In this document: positions 14,634 to 22,755 of the stretch, in pieces
Layout of the letters: each line of letters starts with the position of its first letter
How positions within the stretch are numbered: position 1 is the first letter of the stretch
Translations under genes and position numbers: made by a program
Origin: CAZJRQ01 sp964548535
Lineage (GTDB): Bacteria > Bacillota > Clostridia > Oscillospirales > Ruminococcaceae
Direction: 5' to 3'
NCBI GenBank assembly: GCA_964548535.1
Contig: CAZJRQ010000033.1
Span: 1-25,582 of the forward strand
DNA length: 25,582 bases
Notes under the pieces: generated by a model
Database searches by the model: none
What the model was told of the DNA's origin: nothing
The model's input: only the letters and a program-made list of their open reading frames with translations

Positions 14634-15788
14634 ATGTATAATATTAAAACCTTGAACAAGATTGCTGCTATTGGTACAGACAATTTTGATAAGGCTAATT
14701 ACAATGTTGCTGATGAGGTTGACAATCCACACGCTATTATGGTACGTTCAGCTTCTATGCACGAAATAGATTTTGAGGATAATCTTGTTGCTATCGCTAG
14801 AGCTGGTGCTGGTGTAAATAATATTCCTGTTGACAAGTGTGCGCAGCAGGGTATCGTTGTATTTAACACTCCTGGAGCTAATGCTAACGCTGTTAAGGAG
14901 CTTGCTATTTGCGGACTTTTGCTTGCTTCAAGAAAAGTTCCTGAGGCTATTGAGTGGGCAAAGACTCTCAAAGGCAAGGGCGACGAAGTTGGAAAACTTG
15001 TAGAAAAAGGCAAGGGACAGTTTGTTGGTCCTGAAATCATGGGCAAAACACTTGGTCTTGTTGGACTTGGTGCTATTGGCGGAAAGATTGCTAATATTGC
15101 AATTTCACTTGGCATGAAGGTTATTGGATATGACCCATTCTTGTCAGTTGGTGCTGCTTTGAGCCTTAAGCCACAGGTTCAGGTTGTTGCTAATGTTTCT
15201 GAAATCTACGCTAATGCTGATTATATTTCACTTCACCTTCCTTTCAATGCTGAAACTAAGGGCTCAATTAACAAGGACGTTTTTGCACAGTGCAAGGACG
15301 GAGTTCGTCTTTTGAACTTTGCTAGAGGTGAGCTTGTTGATTCTGCTGACGTTGTTGCTGCTCTTGAAAGCGGTAAGGTTGCTAAGTATGTAACTGATTT
15401 CCCTTGTGATGCAGTTATTGGTGTTGAGAACGTGGTTGCTATTCCACATCTTGGTGCATCTACTCCTGAATCTGAGGATAATTGCGCTTACATGGCTGCT
15501 ATTGAGCTTATTGATTATATCGAGAACGGTACAATCACAAACTCTGTAAACTTCCCTAATGCTGAGCTTGCTAAGACTGGCGACGCTTTGGTATGCGTTC
15601 TTCACAAGAATGTTCCTGCGATTCTTTCACAGATTACTACAGCTGTTTCAAACAACGGTGCTAACATTGAAAATCTTGTAAACAAGTCTAAGAATGACTG
15701 GGCTTACACTATGCTTGATGTGAACGGAACTGTTGATGTTGCTGCAATTGACGCTGTTGAGGGCGTTGTAAGAGTTAGAATTATTTAA
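14634..15788 (+). CDS. serA: D-3-phosphoglycerate dehydrogenase
   Basis: A 384-residue D-isomer-specific 2-hydroxyacid dehydrogenase with a C-terminal ACT-like segment (about 315-384). It oxidises 3-phosphoglycerate to 3-phosphohydroxypyruvate with NAD, the first committed step of serine synthesis. Visible are the NAD loop GLVGLGAIGG (141-150), the substrate Arg in NFARGEL (Arg231) and the catalytic His in PHLGAST (His272). Between them the usual DVF-x-x-EP segment, which carries the catalytic Glu, reads TDFPCDAV and the loop is short, so the Glu partner is missing or replaced by Asp259. Short SerA forms of this kind beside serC are known in Clostridia and Bacteroidetes (from memory). The ACT part may bind serine for feedback control. 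The start is ATG 14634 after AAAGGGG. Confidence 0.95.
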   Translation: MYNIKTLNKIAAIGTDNFDKANYNVADEVDNPHAIMVRSASMHEIDFEDNLVAIARAGAGVNNIPVDKCAQQGIVVFNTPGANANAVKELAICGLLLASRKVPEAIEWAKTLKGKGDEVGKLVEKGKGQFVGPEIMGKTLGLVGLGAIGGKIANIAISLGMKVIGYDPFLSVGAALSLKPQVQVVANVSEIYANADYISLHLPFNAETKGSINKDVFAQCKDGVRLLNFARGELVDSADVVAALESGKVAKYVTDFPCDAVIGVENVVAIPHLGASTPESEDNCAYMAAIELIDYIENGTITNSVNFPNAELAKTGDALVCVLHKNVPAILSQITTAVSNNGANIENLVNKSKNDWAYTMLDVNGTVDVAAIDAVEGVVRVRII

Positions 15789-15808
15789 TTTTTATAGCTA
15801 TTATAAGA

Positions 15809-15849
15809 GGTTGTTCTGCTTATATTTTTTGCAGGATGACCTTTTTGTT
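15809..15849 (+). terminator. serC-serA terminator
   Basis: AGGTTGTTCTGC (15809-15820) pairs with GCAGGATGACCT (15832-15843) at all twelve positions in RNA, three of them G-U, and TTTTTGTT follows. It ends 20 nt before the next gene. Confidence 0.85.
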
Positions 15850-15869
15850 ATATTGAAAGGTTTAATATT

Positions 15870-16160
15870 ATGGATGTGTTGGTTTCAATTTTAATTTGCT
15901 TTGTGCCGATGGCTCTGGCTCAGGCTACATGCATTTTAGTTGATAGAGATGGCGAAAAAACTTCCAGTCTTGTACAAAGATTTCCTGTTTTGAAACAGCA
16001 TAAATTTCTCATTCAAATTGGCGGAATGGTGGTTTTTGTTGTAGTTTTTGGACTGCTCAGTATTGCTTTTAATTTTCCGAAAGAGGTTTTTTATGCTGTG
16101 TCCGGTTTTGTAATTGGTGCGATTAATGGAATTGCTGTTAATATTATGAAACTTGAATAA
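15870..16160 (+). CDS. Small membrane protein of unknown function
   Basis: A 96-residue hydrophobic protein that I do not recognise. It shows three hydrophobic segments: about 3-20, about 49-69 and about 73-92. A short charged loop near residues 24-46 (DRDGEKTSS and RFPVLKQHK) separates the first two. The start is ATG 15870 with GAAAGG upstream (about 15855-15860). It follows the serA terminator closely, so it is expressed either by read-through or from an unseen promoter. No partner gene in the window suggests a role. Coding is supported by the RBS, the clean membrane pattern and lack of a better frame. Confidence 0.75.
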   Translation: MDVLVSILICFVPMALAQATCILVDRDGEKTSSLVQRFPVLKQHKFLIQIGGMVVFVVVFGLLSIAFNFPKEVFYAVSGFVIGAINGIAVNIMKLE

Positions 16161-16257
16161 TGCTTTTTTGATTTGCCAAAGCTTTATATGATTAGATTTT
16201 TTGGTTTTTTCTGCGTTTGATTTTGTTAATATTTTTTGAAATTTAGTGTGTGTGAAA

Positions 16258-16318
16258 TTGTATACAAGTAATCAGTCACAAATTTGTGCAATATTTTTCG
16301 AGATTTTTGTATACAAAA
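16258..16318. promoter_or_regulatory. Cluster of three perfect palindromes (likely operator)
   Basis: TTGTATACAA at 16258-16267, CACAAATTTGTG at 16277-16288 and TTTTGTATACAAAA at 16305-16318. The last contains a second copy of TTGTATACAA (16307-16316), exactly 49 bp after the first. The last palindrome occupies the -35 zone of the promoter at 16330-16338. A GTATAC core is typical of operators of the GntR family, so repression by such a regulator is an inference. No regulator gene is adjacent. Confidence 0.6.
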
Positions 16319-16329
16319 TACAAAAAGTA

Positions 16330-16338
16330 TGCTATAAT
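16330..16338 (+). promoter_or_regulatory. Extended -10 promoter of the cytidylate-kinase-like gene
   Basis: TGCTATAAT (16330-16338) is an extended -10 element. No good -35 is present at 17 bp, where the palindrome at 16305-16318 lies. It sits 55 nt before the start codon. Confidence 0.6.
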
Positions 16339-16393
16339 GTATGTACAGTAAAAATTTAAACAAACAAATCTAAGATTGAAAGGAGTCTTTGTT

Positions 16394-17014
16394 ATGAAAT
16401 CAATAATTACAATTAGCCGTGAATTTGGCAGCGGTGGACGTGAAATAGGCCAAAAGCTTGCGGAGAGTTTGGGCATTAATTTTTATGATAAGGAGCTTCT
16501 TGAAATTGCTTCTAAAGAAAGCGGAATTTGCGAGGACCTTTTTCTAAAGCATGATGAAAGCAGTACAAATAGCTTTTTGTATTCTTTAGTTGTGGGAAAT
16601 TATCCTATTTCTGCTGGCGGAAAGTTAAATCCAGATATGCCAATTAATCACAAGATTTTTTTGGCACAGTTTGATACAATAAAAAAACTTTCGGGTGAAG
16701 GACCATGCGTAATTGTCGGACGTTGTGCTGATTATATTTTGCGCGCAGATATTAATGTTATTAACATTTTTATCACAGGAAATTTGAACGAAAAGAAAAG
16801 ACGTATTCTTGACAGATATGATATTGAGAAGAATAAGGTTGAGGACTTTATTCGCAAGACTGATAAGCGTCGTGCTAATTATTATAATTATTATGCAGAC
16901 ATGAAGTGGGGAGAGGCAAAGAATTACGATTTATGCATAAACTCTTCTAAAACTGGTGTTGACGGTGCTGTTGAGCTTGTTAAAAATTATATCGAAATAA
17001 AAGAGAATATTTAA
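16394..17014 (+). CDS. Cytidylate-kinase-like family protein
   Basis: A 206-residue protein of the cytidylate-kinase-like family. The opening IITISREFGSGGREIG (4-19) contains the family's P-loop variant, followed by LAESLGINFYDKELL, which matches the Cmk-like pattern. VIVGRCADYIL (107-117) and a lid-like basic stretch KKRRILDRYDIEK (134-146) also fit. True CMP kinase phosphorylates CMP/dCMP, but this family lacks several Cmk substrate residues and its substrate is unsettled. Members are common in Clostridia, often in addition to a real cmk. ATG 16394 follows AAAGGAG (16378-16384); the apparent upstream start at 16376 overlaps the RBS. The operator-like palindromes upstream suggest regulated expression. 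The gene is flanked by its own promoter and terminator. Confidence 0.87.
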   Translation: MKSIITISREFGSGGREIGQKLAESLGINFYDKELLEIASKESGICEDLFLKHDESSTNSFLYSLVVGNYPISAGGKLNPDMPINHKIFLAQFDTIKKLSGEGPCVIVGRCADYILRADINVINIFITGNLNEKKRRILDRYDIEKNKVEDFIRKTDKRRANYYNYYADMKWGEAKNYDLCINSSKTGVDGAVELVKNYIEIKENI

Positions 17015-17066
17015 AATTAATTTGATTATATCGAAAAATACCTTTTTCATTTTATTTTCTTTCTAT

Positions 17067-17098
17067 TGAAAAAAGCTGTCGTTTGGCAGTTTTTTTCA
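17067..17098 (+). terminator. Terminator after the kinase-like gene
   Basis: TGAAAAAAGCTGTC (17067-17080) pairs with the segment 17085-17098 (GGCAG followed by T-run and CA) over 14 positions with two G-U pairs, around a GTTT loop. The A-run/T-run form allows use on both strands. Confidence 0.85.
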
Positions 17099-17163
17099 TG
17101 TAGATTTTAAAATAATTTTATAAGTAAAAAGTTTGTTTTTAGACGTTGAAAGGACTGATTGAA

Positions 17164-18159
17164 ATGTATATTGCAAGTGCTGACCGATATGAAAAAATGA
17201 TATATAACAGGTGCGGAAAAAGTGGGTTAAAGCTTCCTGCTATTTCGCTCGGGCTTTGGCAGAATTTTGGATACAAAGATAATTTTGAGAATATGGAGCA
17301 AATGTGTCGAACAGCCTTTGATTTGGGTATTACTCATTTTGATTTAGCTAACAATTATGGACATCCATATAACGGCTCGGCTGAGGAGAATTTTGGTAAG
17401 ATTTTAGAGCGTGGAATGGGTGCATATCGTGATGAGCTTTGCATTTCTACAAAAGCTGGATATGATATGTGGGACGGTCCTTATGGCGACAAAAACGGCT
17501 CGCGAAAATATCTTACGGCGTCACTTGACCAGTCGCTAAAACGCATGGGGCTTGATTATGTTGATATTTTTTATCACCATGTTCGTGATGAGGAAACTCC
17601 GCTTCAAGAAACAGCGTTGGCTCTTGATAATGCTGTAAGACAGGGCAAGGCTTTGTATGTGGGAATTTCAAATTACAACAAGCAGTCTACTGATGCAATT
17701 TTGAAAATCTTCAGGGAGCTTAAAACACCTTTTGTGGTAAATCAGCCGTCCTACTCCATGCTAAATAGATGGGTTGAAGATGATGGTTTAAGAGATTATG
17801 CTTTTTATGAAGGTATCGGATTGTCGGTGTTTTCACCGCTTTATCAGGGATTTTTGACTGACAGATATCTAAATGGCGTTCCACAAGATTCTCGTGTTGG
17901 CAAGGGTGACACTTGGATTGGTAAGGAACTTGACGAGAACATGATTGCACGTTTAAATGCTCTAAACGAGGTTGCAAAATCAAGAGGTCAAAAGCTTTCA
18001 CAGATGGCACTTTCTTGGGTTTTGCGTGATTCAAAGGTGACTACTGTACTTATCGGAGCAAGCCGAGTTTCACAGATTGAAGAGAATGTTCAAGCTGTTT
18101 ATAAGACGGAGTTTTCAAGCGATGAGCTTGAGCAAATTGATGAGATTTTGAGCAGATAG
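17164..18159 (+). CDS. gpr: Aldo/keto reductase, YghZ/Gpr type (L-glyceraldehyde 3-phosphate reductase family)
   Basis: A 331-residue NADPH-dependent aldo/keto reductase close in sequence to E. coli YghZ (Gpr), which reduces L-glyceraldehyde 3-phosphate and helps detoxify methylglyoxal. Matching segments include CGKSGLKLPAISLGLW (17-32), GITHFDLANNYG (55-66, Asp60 and Tyr65 of the catalytic tetrad), STKAGYDMW (95-103, Lys97) and SRKYLTASLDQSLKRMGLDY (113-132). IFYHH (135-139) provides the active-site His. The C-terminal cofactor loop TTVLIGASRVSQIEENV is also conserved. The start is ATG 17164 with GAAAGGA at 17147-17153; a TTG at 17146 overlaps the RBS. A single gene with terminators on both sides and no recognisable promoter beyond AT-rich sequence. 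Confidence 0.93.
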   Translation: MYIASADRYEKMIYNRCGKSGLKLPAISLGLWQNFGYKDNFENMEQMCRTAFDLGITHFDLANNYGHPYNGSAEENFGKILERGMGAYRDELCISTKAGYDMWDGPYGDKNGSRKYLTASLDQSLKRMGLDYVDIFYHHVRDEETPLQETALALDNAVRQGKALYVGISNYNKQSTDAILKIFRELKTPFVVNQPSYSMLNRWVEDDGLRDYAFYEGIGLSVFSPLYQGFLTDRYLNGVPQDSRVGKGDTWIGKELDENMIARLNALNEVAKSRGQKLSQMALSWVLRDSKVTTVLIGASRVSQIEENVQAVYKTEFSSDELEQIDEILSR

Positions 18160-18210
18160 ATGATATTTTTTTGGGATAAACAAGGATAATAAAATCAAAA
18201 AATAATATTT

Positions 18211-18244
18211 TGCCGTTAGTTTTTTGCTGGCGGCATTTTTCTTG
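18211..18244 (+). terminator. Terminator of the aldo/keto reductase gene
   Basis: TGCCGTTAG (18211-18219) pairs with CTGGCGGCA (18227-18235) including two G-U pairs, followed by TTTTTC. Confidence 0.85.
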
Positions 18245-18536
18245 CTTTTAATTCCTAGTTAGCCTATATGATATATTTTTCTACCGTTTGCACATCTATG
18301 AGAGTATAGCATTGCGTGAATTTGTATAAAATGACAGTAGTGCTATATGTGATATTAAATATCAACGCAAATTATAGTTTATGATTAACAAATATTTGGA
18401 GATTAAAAGATTAAATTTATTGAAATTTAACAGCAAAGTGATGAAACAATCAGTTTTTCGCCGATTTGATATTTCTAAAGCTCAGATATATAATAGAGTT
18501 ACACTAAAAAATAAAACGAATAAGGAGTTTTTTGAT
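18245..18536 (+). promoter_or_regulatory. Leader region of pdxS with nested inverted repeats
   Basis: A 292-nt AT-rich stretch without a gene. It holds TGATATT-A-AATATCA (18350-18364), with an outer pair TTGCGT (18313-18318) and ACGCAA (18365-18370) enclosing it. A weak TATAAA at 18325-18330 has no matching -35, so the promoter is unresolved. These dyads are candidates for control of PLP synthesis, for example by a MocR-type regulator; that is inference. The frame of pdxS stays open back to 18381, but that stretch has no RBS and is not like PdxS. AAGGAG at 18522-18527 sets the true start. Confidence 0.4.
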
Positions 18537-19412
18537 ATGTCAAACGAAAGATATGAACTTAATAAAAATCTTGCTCAAATGCTAAAAGGCGGCGTAATTA
18601 TGGACGTTACTACCCCAGAGCAGGCTGAAATTGCACAGAGGGCTGGAGCTTGTGCTGTTATGGCTCTTGAGCGTATTCCAGCTGACATTCGTGCAGTTGG
18701 CGGAGTTTCAAGAATGAGCGATCCGAAGATGATTAAAGGTATTCAGCAGGCAGTTTCTATTCCTGTAATGGCAAAGTGCCGTATTGGACATTTTGCTGAG
18801 GCTCAAATTCTAGAGGCGATTGAAATTGACTACATAGATGAAAGTGAAGTGCTTTCTCCTGCTGATGATAAATATCACATTGACAAAAATGAATTTTCAG
18901 TACCATTCGTATGCGGCGCAAAGGATTTAGGTGAGGCTTTGAGAAGAATCAGCGAGGGTGCATCAATGATTAGAACAAAAGGTGAGCCTGGCACTGGCGA
19001 CGTTGTTCAGGCAGTAAGACACATGAGAATGATGCAGGGTGAAATTAGAAAAATCACTTCACTTAGCAAGGATGAGCTTTATCAAAAAGCAAAGGATTTG
19101 CAGGTAGATTTTGACTTGGTTAAGTTTGTTCATGACAACGGTAAACTTCCTGTGGTAAATTTTGCAGCTGGCGGAGTTGCTACTCCTGCTGATGCGGCTT
19201 TGATGATGCAGTTGGGAGCAGAGGGTGTTTTCGTTGGTTCAGGAATTTTCAAATCTGGTGACCCTGAAAAGAGAGCGCAAGCAATTGTTAAGGCAGTAAC
19301 AAACTTCACTGACGCAAAACTTATCGCAGAGCTTTCAGAAGATTTGGGCGAGGCTATGGTAGGAATTAACGAGCAGGAGATAGAGATTCTTATGGCTGAA
19401 AGAGGAAAATAA
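18537..19412 (+). CDS. pdxS: Pyridoxal 5'-phosphate synthase, PdxS subunit
   Basis: A 291-residue (beta/alpha)8 PLP synthase subunit, normal length. With ammonia from PdxT it condenses ribose 5-phosphate and glyceraldehyde 3-phosphate into PLP. The key residues sit at the expected places: Asp23 in IMDVTTPEQA, the ribose-binding Lys80 in MAKCRIGH, and Lys148 in MIRTKGEPGTG (Asp24, Lys81 and Lys149 in the B. subtilis enzyme). The GVFVGSGIFKS phosphate-binding motif is near the C-terminus. The start is ATG 18537, 9 nt after AAGGAG. It is followed after one base by pdxT, the standard two-gene operon. PdxS dodecamers carry twelve PdxT subunits. Confidence 0.97.
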   Translation: MSNERYELNKNLAQMLKGGVIMDVTTPEQAEIAQRAGACAVMALERIPADIRAVGGVSRMSDPKMIKGIQQAVSIPVMAKCRIGHFAEAQILEAIEIDYIDESEVLSPADDKYHIDKNEFSVPFVCGAKDLGEALRRISEGASMIRTKGEPGTGDVVQAVRHMRMMQGEIRKITSLSKDELYQKAKDLQVDFDLVKFVHDNGKLPVVNFAAGGVATPADAALMMQLGAEGVFVGSGIFKSGDPEKRAQAIVKAVTNFTDAKLIAELSEDLGEAMVGINEQEIEILMAERGK

Positions 19413-19413
19413 T

Positions 19414-19980
19414 ATGGCAATTGCAGTTTTAGCATTACAAGGGGCATTTATAGAGCATGAAAGAATGCTTGAAAGGCTCGGGGTTGAAAGCTTTGAAATT
19501 AGACAGAAAAAAGATTTAGAGCGTGATTTTGATGGATTAATAATTCCTGGCGGAGAGAGTACCGTTATGGGAAAACTGCTCCGTGAACTTGATTTGTTTG
19601 AGTCGATTAAGGAAAAAATCGAGCAGGGAATGCCTGTTTTTGGTACTTGTGCGGGATTGATTTTGCTTGCAAAAAATCTGACTAACGGCGAGCAATCTCA
19701 TCTAGGCACTATGAATATTACTGCAAATAGAAATGCTTACGGCAGACAGTTGGGAAGTTTTTCTGAAATCGGCAAGTTTGGTGATTTTGACGTTCCAATG
19801 ATTTTCATCAGAGCTCCATACATAGAATCGGCAGACGGCAATGTACAGATTTTATCAGTTACCGACGGCAAGATTACAGCGGCAAGACAAGGCAATCAGC
19901 TTTGCACAGCTTTTCATCCTGAGTTAGCGGATGATTTAACAGTACACAAATATTTCGTTGACATGGTATCAATGAAATAA
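19414..19980 (+). CDS. pdxT: PLP synthase glutaminase subunit PdxT
   Basis: A 188-residue class-I glutamine amidotransferase. It hydrolyses glutamine and channels ammonia to PdxS. The triad is complete: nucleophile Cys79 in FGTCAGL, His168 and Glu170 in AFHPEL. PGGEST (45-50) and ALQGAFIEH (7-15) are family signatures. ATG 19414 comes one base after the pdxS stop, with AAGAGGA in the end of pdxS as RBS, so the two are translationally linked. A strong shared terminator follows. Confidence 0.97.
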   Translation: MAIAVLALQGAFIEHERMLERLGVESFEIRQKKDLERDFDGLIIPGGESTVMGKLLRELDLFESIKEKIEQGMPVFGTCAGLILLAKNLTNGEQSHLGTMNITANRNAYGRQLGSFSEIGKFGDFDVPMIFIRAPYIESADGNVQILSVTDGKITAARQGNQLCTAFHPELADDLTVHKYFVDMVSMK

Positions 19981-20004
19981 TATCGGCATGAAAAAGCCTG
20001 CAAA

Positions 20005-20040
20005 AACCCCGTATTCAATTTAGAATACGGGGTTAAATTT
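20005..20040. terminator. Bidirectional terminator between pdxT and the lysozyme gene
   Basis: AACCCCGTATTC (20005-20016) pairs perfectly over 12 bp with GAATACGGGGTT (20023-20034) around a 6-nt loop. The T-run is better on the minus strand (GGTTTTTGC) than on the plus (AAATTTTG), so it ends the lysozyme transcript and probably the pdxST one. Confidence 0.88.
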
Positions 20041-20080
20041 TGTTATCGAATATAAATTCCAGATTTTTATTTACTCAAGT

Positions 20081-22477
20081 TTATTGAGGAATCATCAGCT
20101 TTCCGCTTTTAAGAAGATTAAGCATTTGCGTGTTCTGTGCAGCTGTGCCAGTATATGCACCTATACCGTTAGTTTTTGCAATTTTAACTTGCAAAGCGTA
20201 CGATGTTGGAATTCCTAATGAATTAAACGCGCTGTAAAGTGTTTGGTGGCTTTGGTCAGCCTTTTTATAATACTTTACGCCATTTGTCGCTATAGAAATG
20301 TTGTTAGATTGTGCTGAAAGATAATTTTTAATATCAGTTATTCTTATTGCACAAACTTTAAATCTATATCTTGAGCCCTTTTCAAGACCTGAAATTGTTA
20401 TTGATGTTTTGTCATACACGTCAACTTTTTTAGTGTATTTTCCTGTGCTATTATTGTACATATAAATTCTATAGAATGTTGTTCCATTAACCGCATTCCA
20501 AGAAAGGTTTACGCTGTTTTGAGTTGTTGAAGTTTTTTTCAAGCCTGTTGGAGTTGTAGGCTTTGTACTTAGTGTATAGATTGCTGACAATGGACCTTGA
20601 CTGTTGTTACTATATACAGCTTGTACTTTAACCTTGTAATAAGTGTTTTCTTTTAGTTTTGAAAATCTGTATTCATTTGTATTAGTTTTTGCTACAAATT
20701 TATATGTGTTTGTAACACTGTCAAGCATATAAACATTGTACGCCGATGCGCCTGCTATATTATCCCAGCCAATTCTAACTGCGTCCTTTGTATATCCCTT
20801 TACAGTAAAGTTCTTAGGGGCTTCCTTTGCAAATTTAACTGTAATAGGCTCTGCAGGTGCTGCACCTTGCCAATCTTTTCCGTTTAGGTATTTAAACGGT
20901 CTGATTGTGTATTTATGAGTGCTGTTTGCAGCAACGTTTGAAATTGTATATGATGTTGATGCAGTAGTTCCAATAAGCTGTTCTTTACCGTTTACAACTT
21001 CATAAATTTTATAGCTTGTTGCACCGTTTGATTTATCCCAAGCTAGAGTACAAGCAGTTTCGCTCTTTGAAGCACATCTAAAATTCTTAGGGTATGCTAC
21101 TTTTGTAGTAAGCGTTTGATAATCAGAATAAGCACCGTAAGCTTTTGAAGTGCCTGAACCATTATATGCTCTTACAACAACATTATAGGTTGTGCCAGTG
21201 CTTAGATTTGGTATAGTATAGCTTGTCCCAGTTGTCGTACCGACTGTTGTATATGCACCCGTGCTAGTGTTATATAGTGCCACTTCGTAACCAGCACATC
21301 CGCCAGAAGGCTTGTTCCATGAAACCGTCAAAGTTTTTGTTGTGTATGATTTATAAACAGGCTTGCTAACTTTATTAGGCTTTGATACATTAGAAAGCTC
21401 GTACTTAACGTTCATATCAACATAAGTACTAATTCCGTTTACAGAACCCGAACCTGAATATTGCCACATATTAAAGTTGTTTGAATAATCAGTATATGTT
21501 GTATAGTTTGCAAGCCAAACTGGATATTTTTGCCCAAGAGTTACACCGTCGATTTTATATGTAAGCCAGTTTTTATTAGCGTAAATTCCAGCCTGATATC
21601 CAGCAGCTTTAATTGTGTCAGCAAACGCAGTACAAAGAGCTGTATGCTGTGCCTTTGTCAAATTCGCATTATCAAGTCTTCCGCTGTCAAAATCTACCGA
21701 TTCAATATCGTAATAAACGGGCAAGTCAAGACTATAGTTTTTAACTGCATTTAGTACAAAATTAGCCTCAGCCTTAGCCTCAGTAGTGTTGATAGCCTGA
21801 GTATAAAAATAAACTCCTACCTTAAGTCCTGCCGCTTTAGCACCTTTAATATATTCATGAAATCTGCTGTCAAGTACCAAAGCACCATTGCCGTATCCGC
21901 GATAACCAACACGTATTATAGCATATTCAACACCAGCAGCTTTTACCTTATTCCAATCAATTGTATACTGATAATACGAAACATCAATTCCATATACTTT
22001 GTTGTAATTACTAAATCTTGATTGATGAGTAAGGTTGTTTGAACCCCAAATAGCCCTCATGTTATTACGGCTGTTCACATTGCTCATATACTTGTGATAA
22101 GAAGGGTCATTTTCTGAGCAAGGCAGGCTGTCCCCTTCAAACACGTAATCACCAAGCTCATCATCTATATTAGTGATTGCCTTATTTGATTGTTTTATTG
22201 GAGTTTCAGTTGTTTCACTAGCATTATCAGAAGTTTGCTCCGATTCTACCTCAATTTCCTGTGAGTCGACAACCTCGCTTATATCAGAATTGTCAAAATC
22301 AGAGTCACGAGTAATTTCACTTGTGTCTGTATTGTCAACGTCGGCGTATGATTCATAAGTACTGCTATCTAAATATCTGCTTGAGTCGGTTGTGCTTTCG
22401 GCAAATGCCGTTATTGCAGGTTGTACAAGCATTGCAGATGCAAGCAGTGCTGAAATAAGTCTTTTGGAATACTTCAT
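20081..22477 (-). CDS. Secreted GH25 lysozyme with four fibronectin type III repeats
   Basis: A 798-residue exported muramidase. A signal peptide (1 to about 26, cleavage near AFA-ES) is followed by an acidic Ser/Thr/Asp linker to about 135. A GH25 domain (about 162-358) has GIDVSYYQ (catalytic-site Asp165) and YYDIES (Asp257, Glu259), then IYANKNWL and MWQYSGSG near its end. Four FnIII-like repeats lie at about 365-457, 461-548, 551-637 and 640-730, each with the Trp/Tyr pattern (VSW..AxxYxIY). The last 65 residues (735-798) form a small domain, ending in LLKSGKLMIPQ, that may be a cell-wall binding unit. GH25 enzymes cut the N-acetylmuramic acid-GlcNAc bond; wall remodelling or lysis of competitors is plausible. 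ATG 22477 has GAAAGGA eight nt ahead, and a consensus promoter lies at 22590-22618. Confidence 0.93.
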   Translation of the reverse strand: MKYSKRLISALLASAMLVQPAITAFAESTTDSSRYLDSSTYESYADVDNTDTSEITRDSDFDNSDISEVVDSQEIEVESEQTSDNASETTETPIKQSNKAITNIDDELGDYVFEGDSLPCSENDPSYHKYMSNVNSRNNMRAIWGSNNLTHQSRFSNYNKVYGIDVSYYQYTIDWNKVKAAGVEYAIIRVGYRGYGNGALVLDSRFHEYIKGAKAAGLKVGVYFYTQAINTTEAKAEANFVLNAVKNYSLDLPVYYDIESVDFDSGRLDNANLTKAQHTALCTAFADTIKAAGYQAGIYANKNWLTYKIDGVTLGQKYPVWLANYTTYTDYSNNFNMWQYSGSGSVNGISTYVDMNVKYELSNVSKPNKVSKPVYKSYTTKTLTVSWNKPSGGCAGYEVALYNTSTGAYTTVGTTTGTSYTIPNLSTGTTYNVVVRAYNGSGTSKAYGAYSDYQTLTTKVAYPKNFRCASKSETACTLAWDKSNGATSYKIYEVVNGKEQLIGTTASTSYTISNVAANSTHKYTIRPFKYLNGKDWQGAAPAEPITVKFAKEAPKNFTVKGYTKDAVRIGWDNIAGASAYNVYMLDSVTNTYKFVAKTNTNEYRFSKLKENTYYKVKVQAVYSNNSQGPLSAIYTLSTKPTTPTGLKKTSTTQNSVNLSWNAVNGTTFYRIYMYNNSTGKYTKKVDVYDKTSITISGLEKGSRYRFKVCAIRITDIKNYLSAQSNNISIATNGVKYYKKADQSHQTLYSAFNSLGIPTSYALQVKIAKTNGIGAYTGTAAQNTQMLNLLKSGKLMIPQ

Positions 22478-22526
22478 GAATTAGTCCTTTCATCTTCTCC
22501 TGTTTTAAGGAAACATTTCCTCATAA

Positions 22527-22567
22527 TGAAACCTTATATTTAACATCATAATTTCACTCAGGTTTCA
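22527..22567 (-). other. Leader hairpin of the lysozyme mRNA
   Basis: TGAAACCT (22527-22534) and AGGTTTCA (22560-22567) form an 8-bp stem inside the leader, downstream of the promoter at 22590-22618. A second small dyad, AGGAAACATTTCCT (22508-22521), lies between it and the start codon. They may shape translation or mRNA stability. Confidence 0.35.
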
Positions 22568-22589
22568 CAAATAATTTTTAAACATAATA

Positions 22590-22618
22590 ATTATACAGAA
22601 TTTCCGCCGTTGTGTCAA
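22590..22618 (-). promoter_or_regulatory. Consensus promoter of the lysozyme gene
   Basis: On the minus strand TTGACA (22613-22618), a 17-bp spacer and TATAAT (22590-22595) match the consensus exactly. The leader is about 105 nt long. Confidence 0.8.
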
Positions 22619-22755
22619 CCGATTTTGGCTATTTGTAATAATTTAAAAATATGGAAGTTTGATTTTTGTCGTGTTTTCAAGTAATTTACTACCAAAAAAA
22701 TATTAGAAGAATTACTTAAAAAATAATTTTTTGTTAAATAACCTTCTATAATCTA

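Noticed and set aside
14699..15115. 138-codon minus-strand ORF inside serA
   Set aside because: It is antisense to a well-conserved gene with strong codon bias and has no RBS or recognisable product.
18381..18536. 52-codon N-terminal extension of pdxS
   Set aside because: The frame is open by chance in AT-rich DNA, has no RBS at 18381 and no PdxS-like sequence. AAGGAG at 18522-18527 and the normal PdxS length support ATG 18537.
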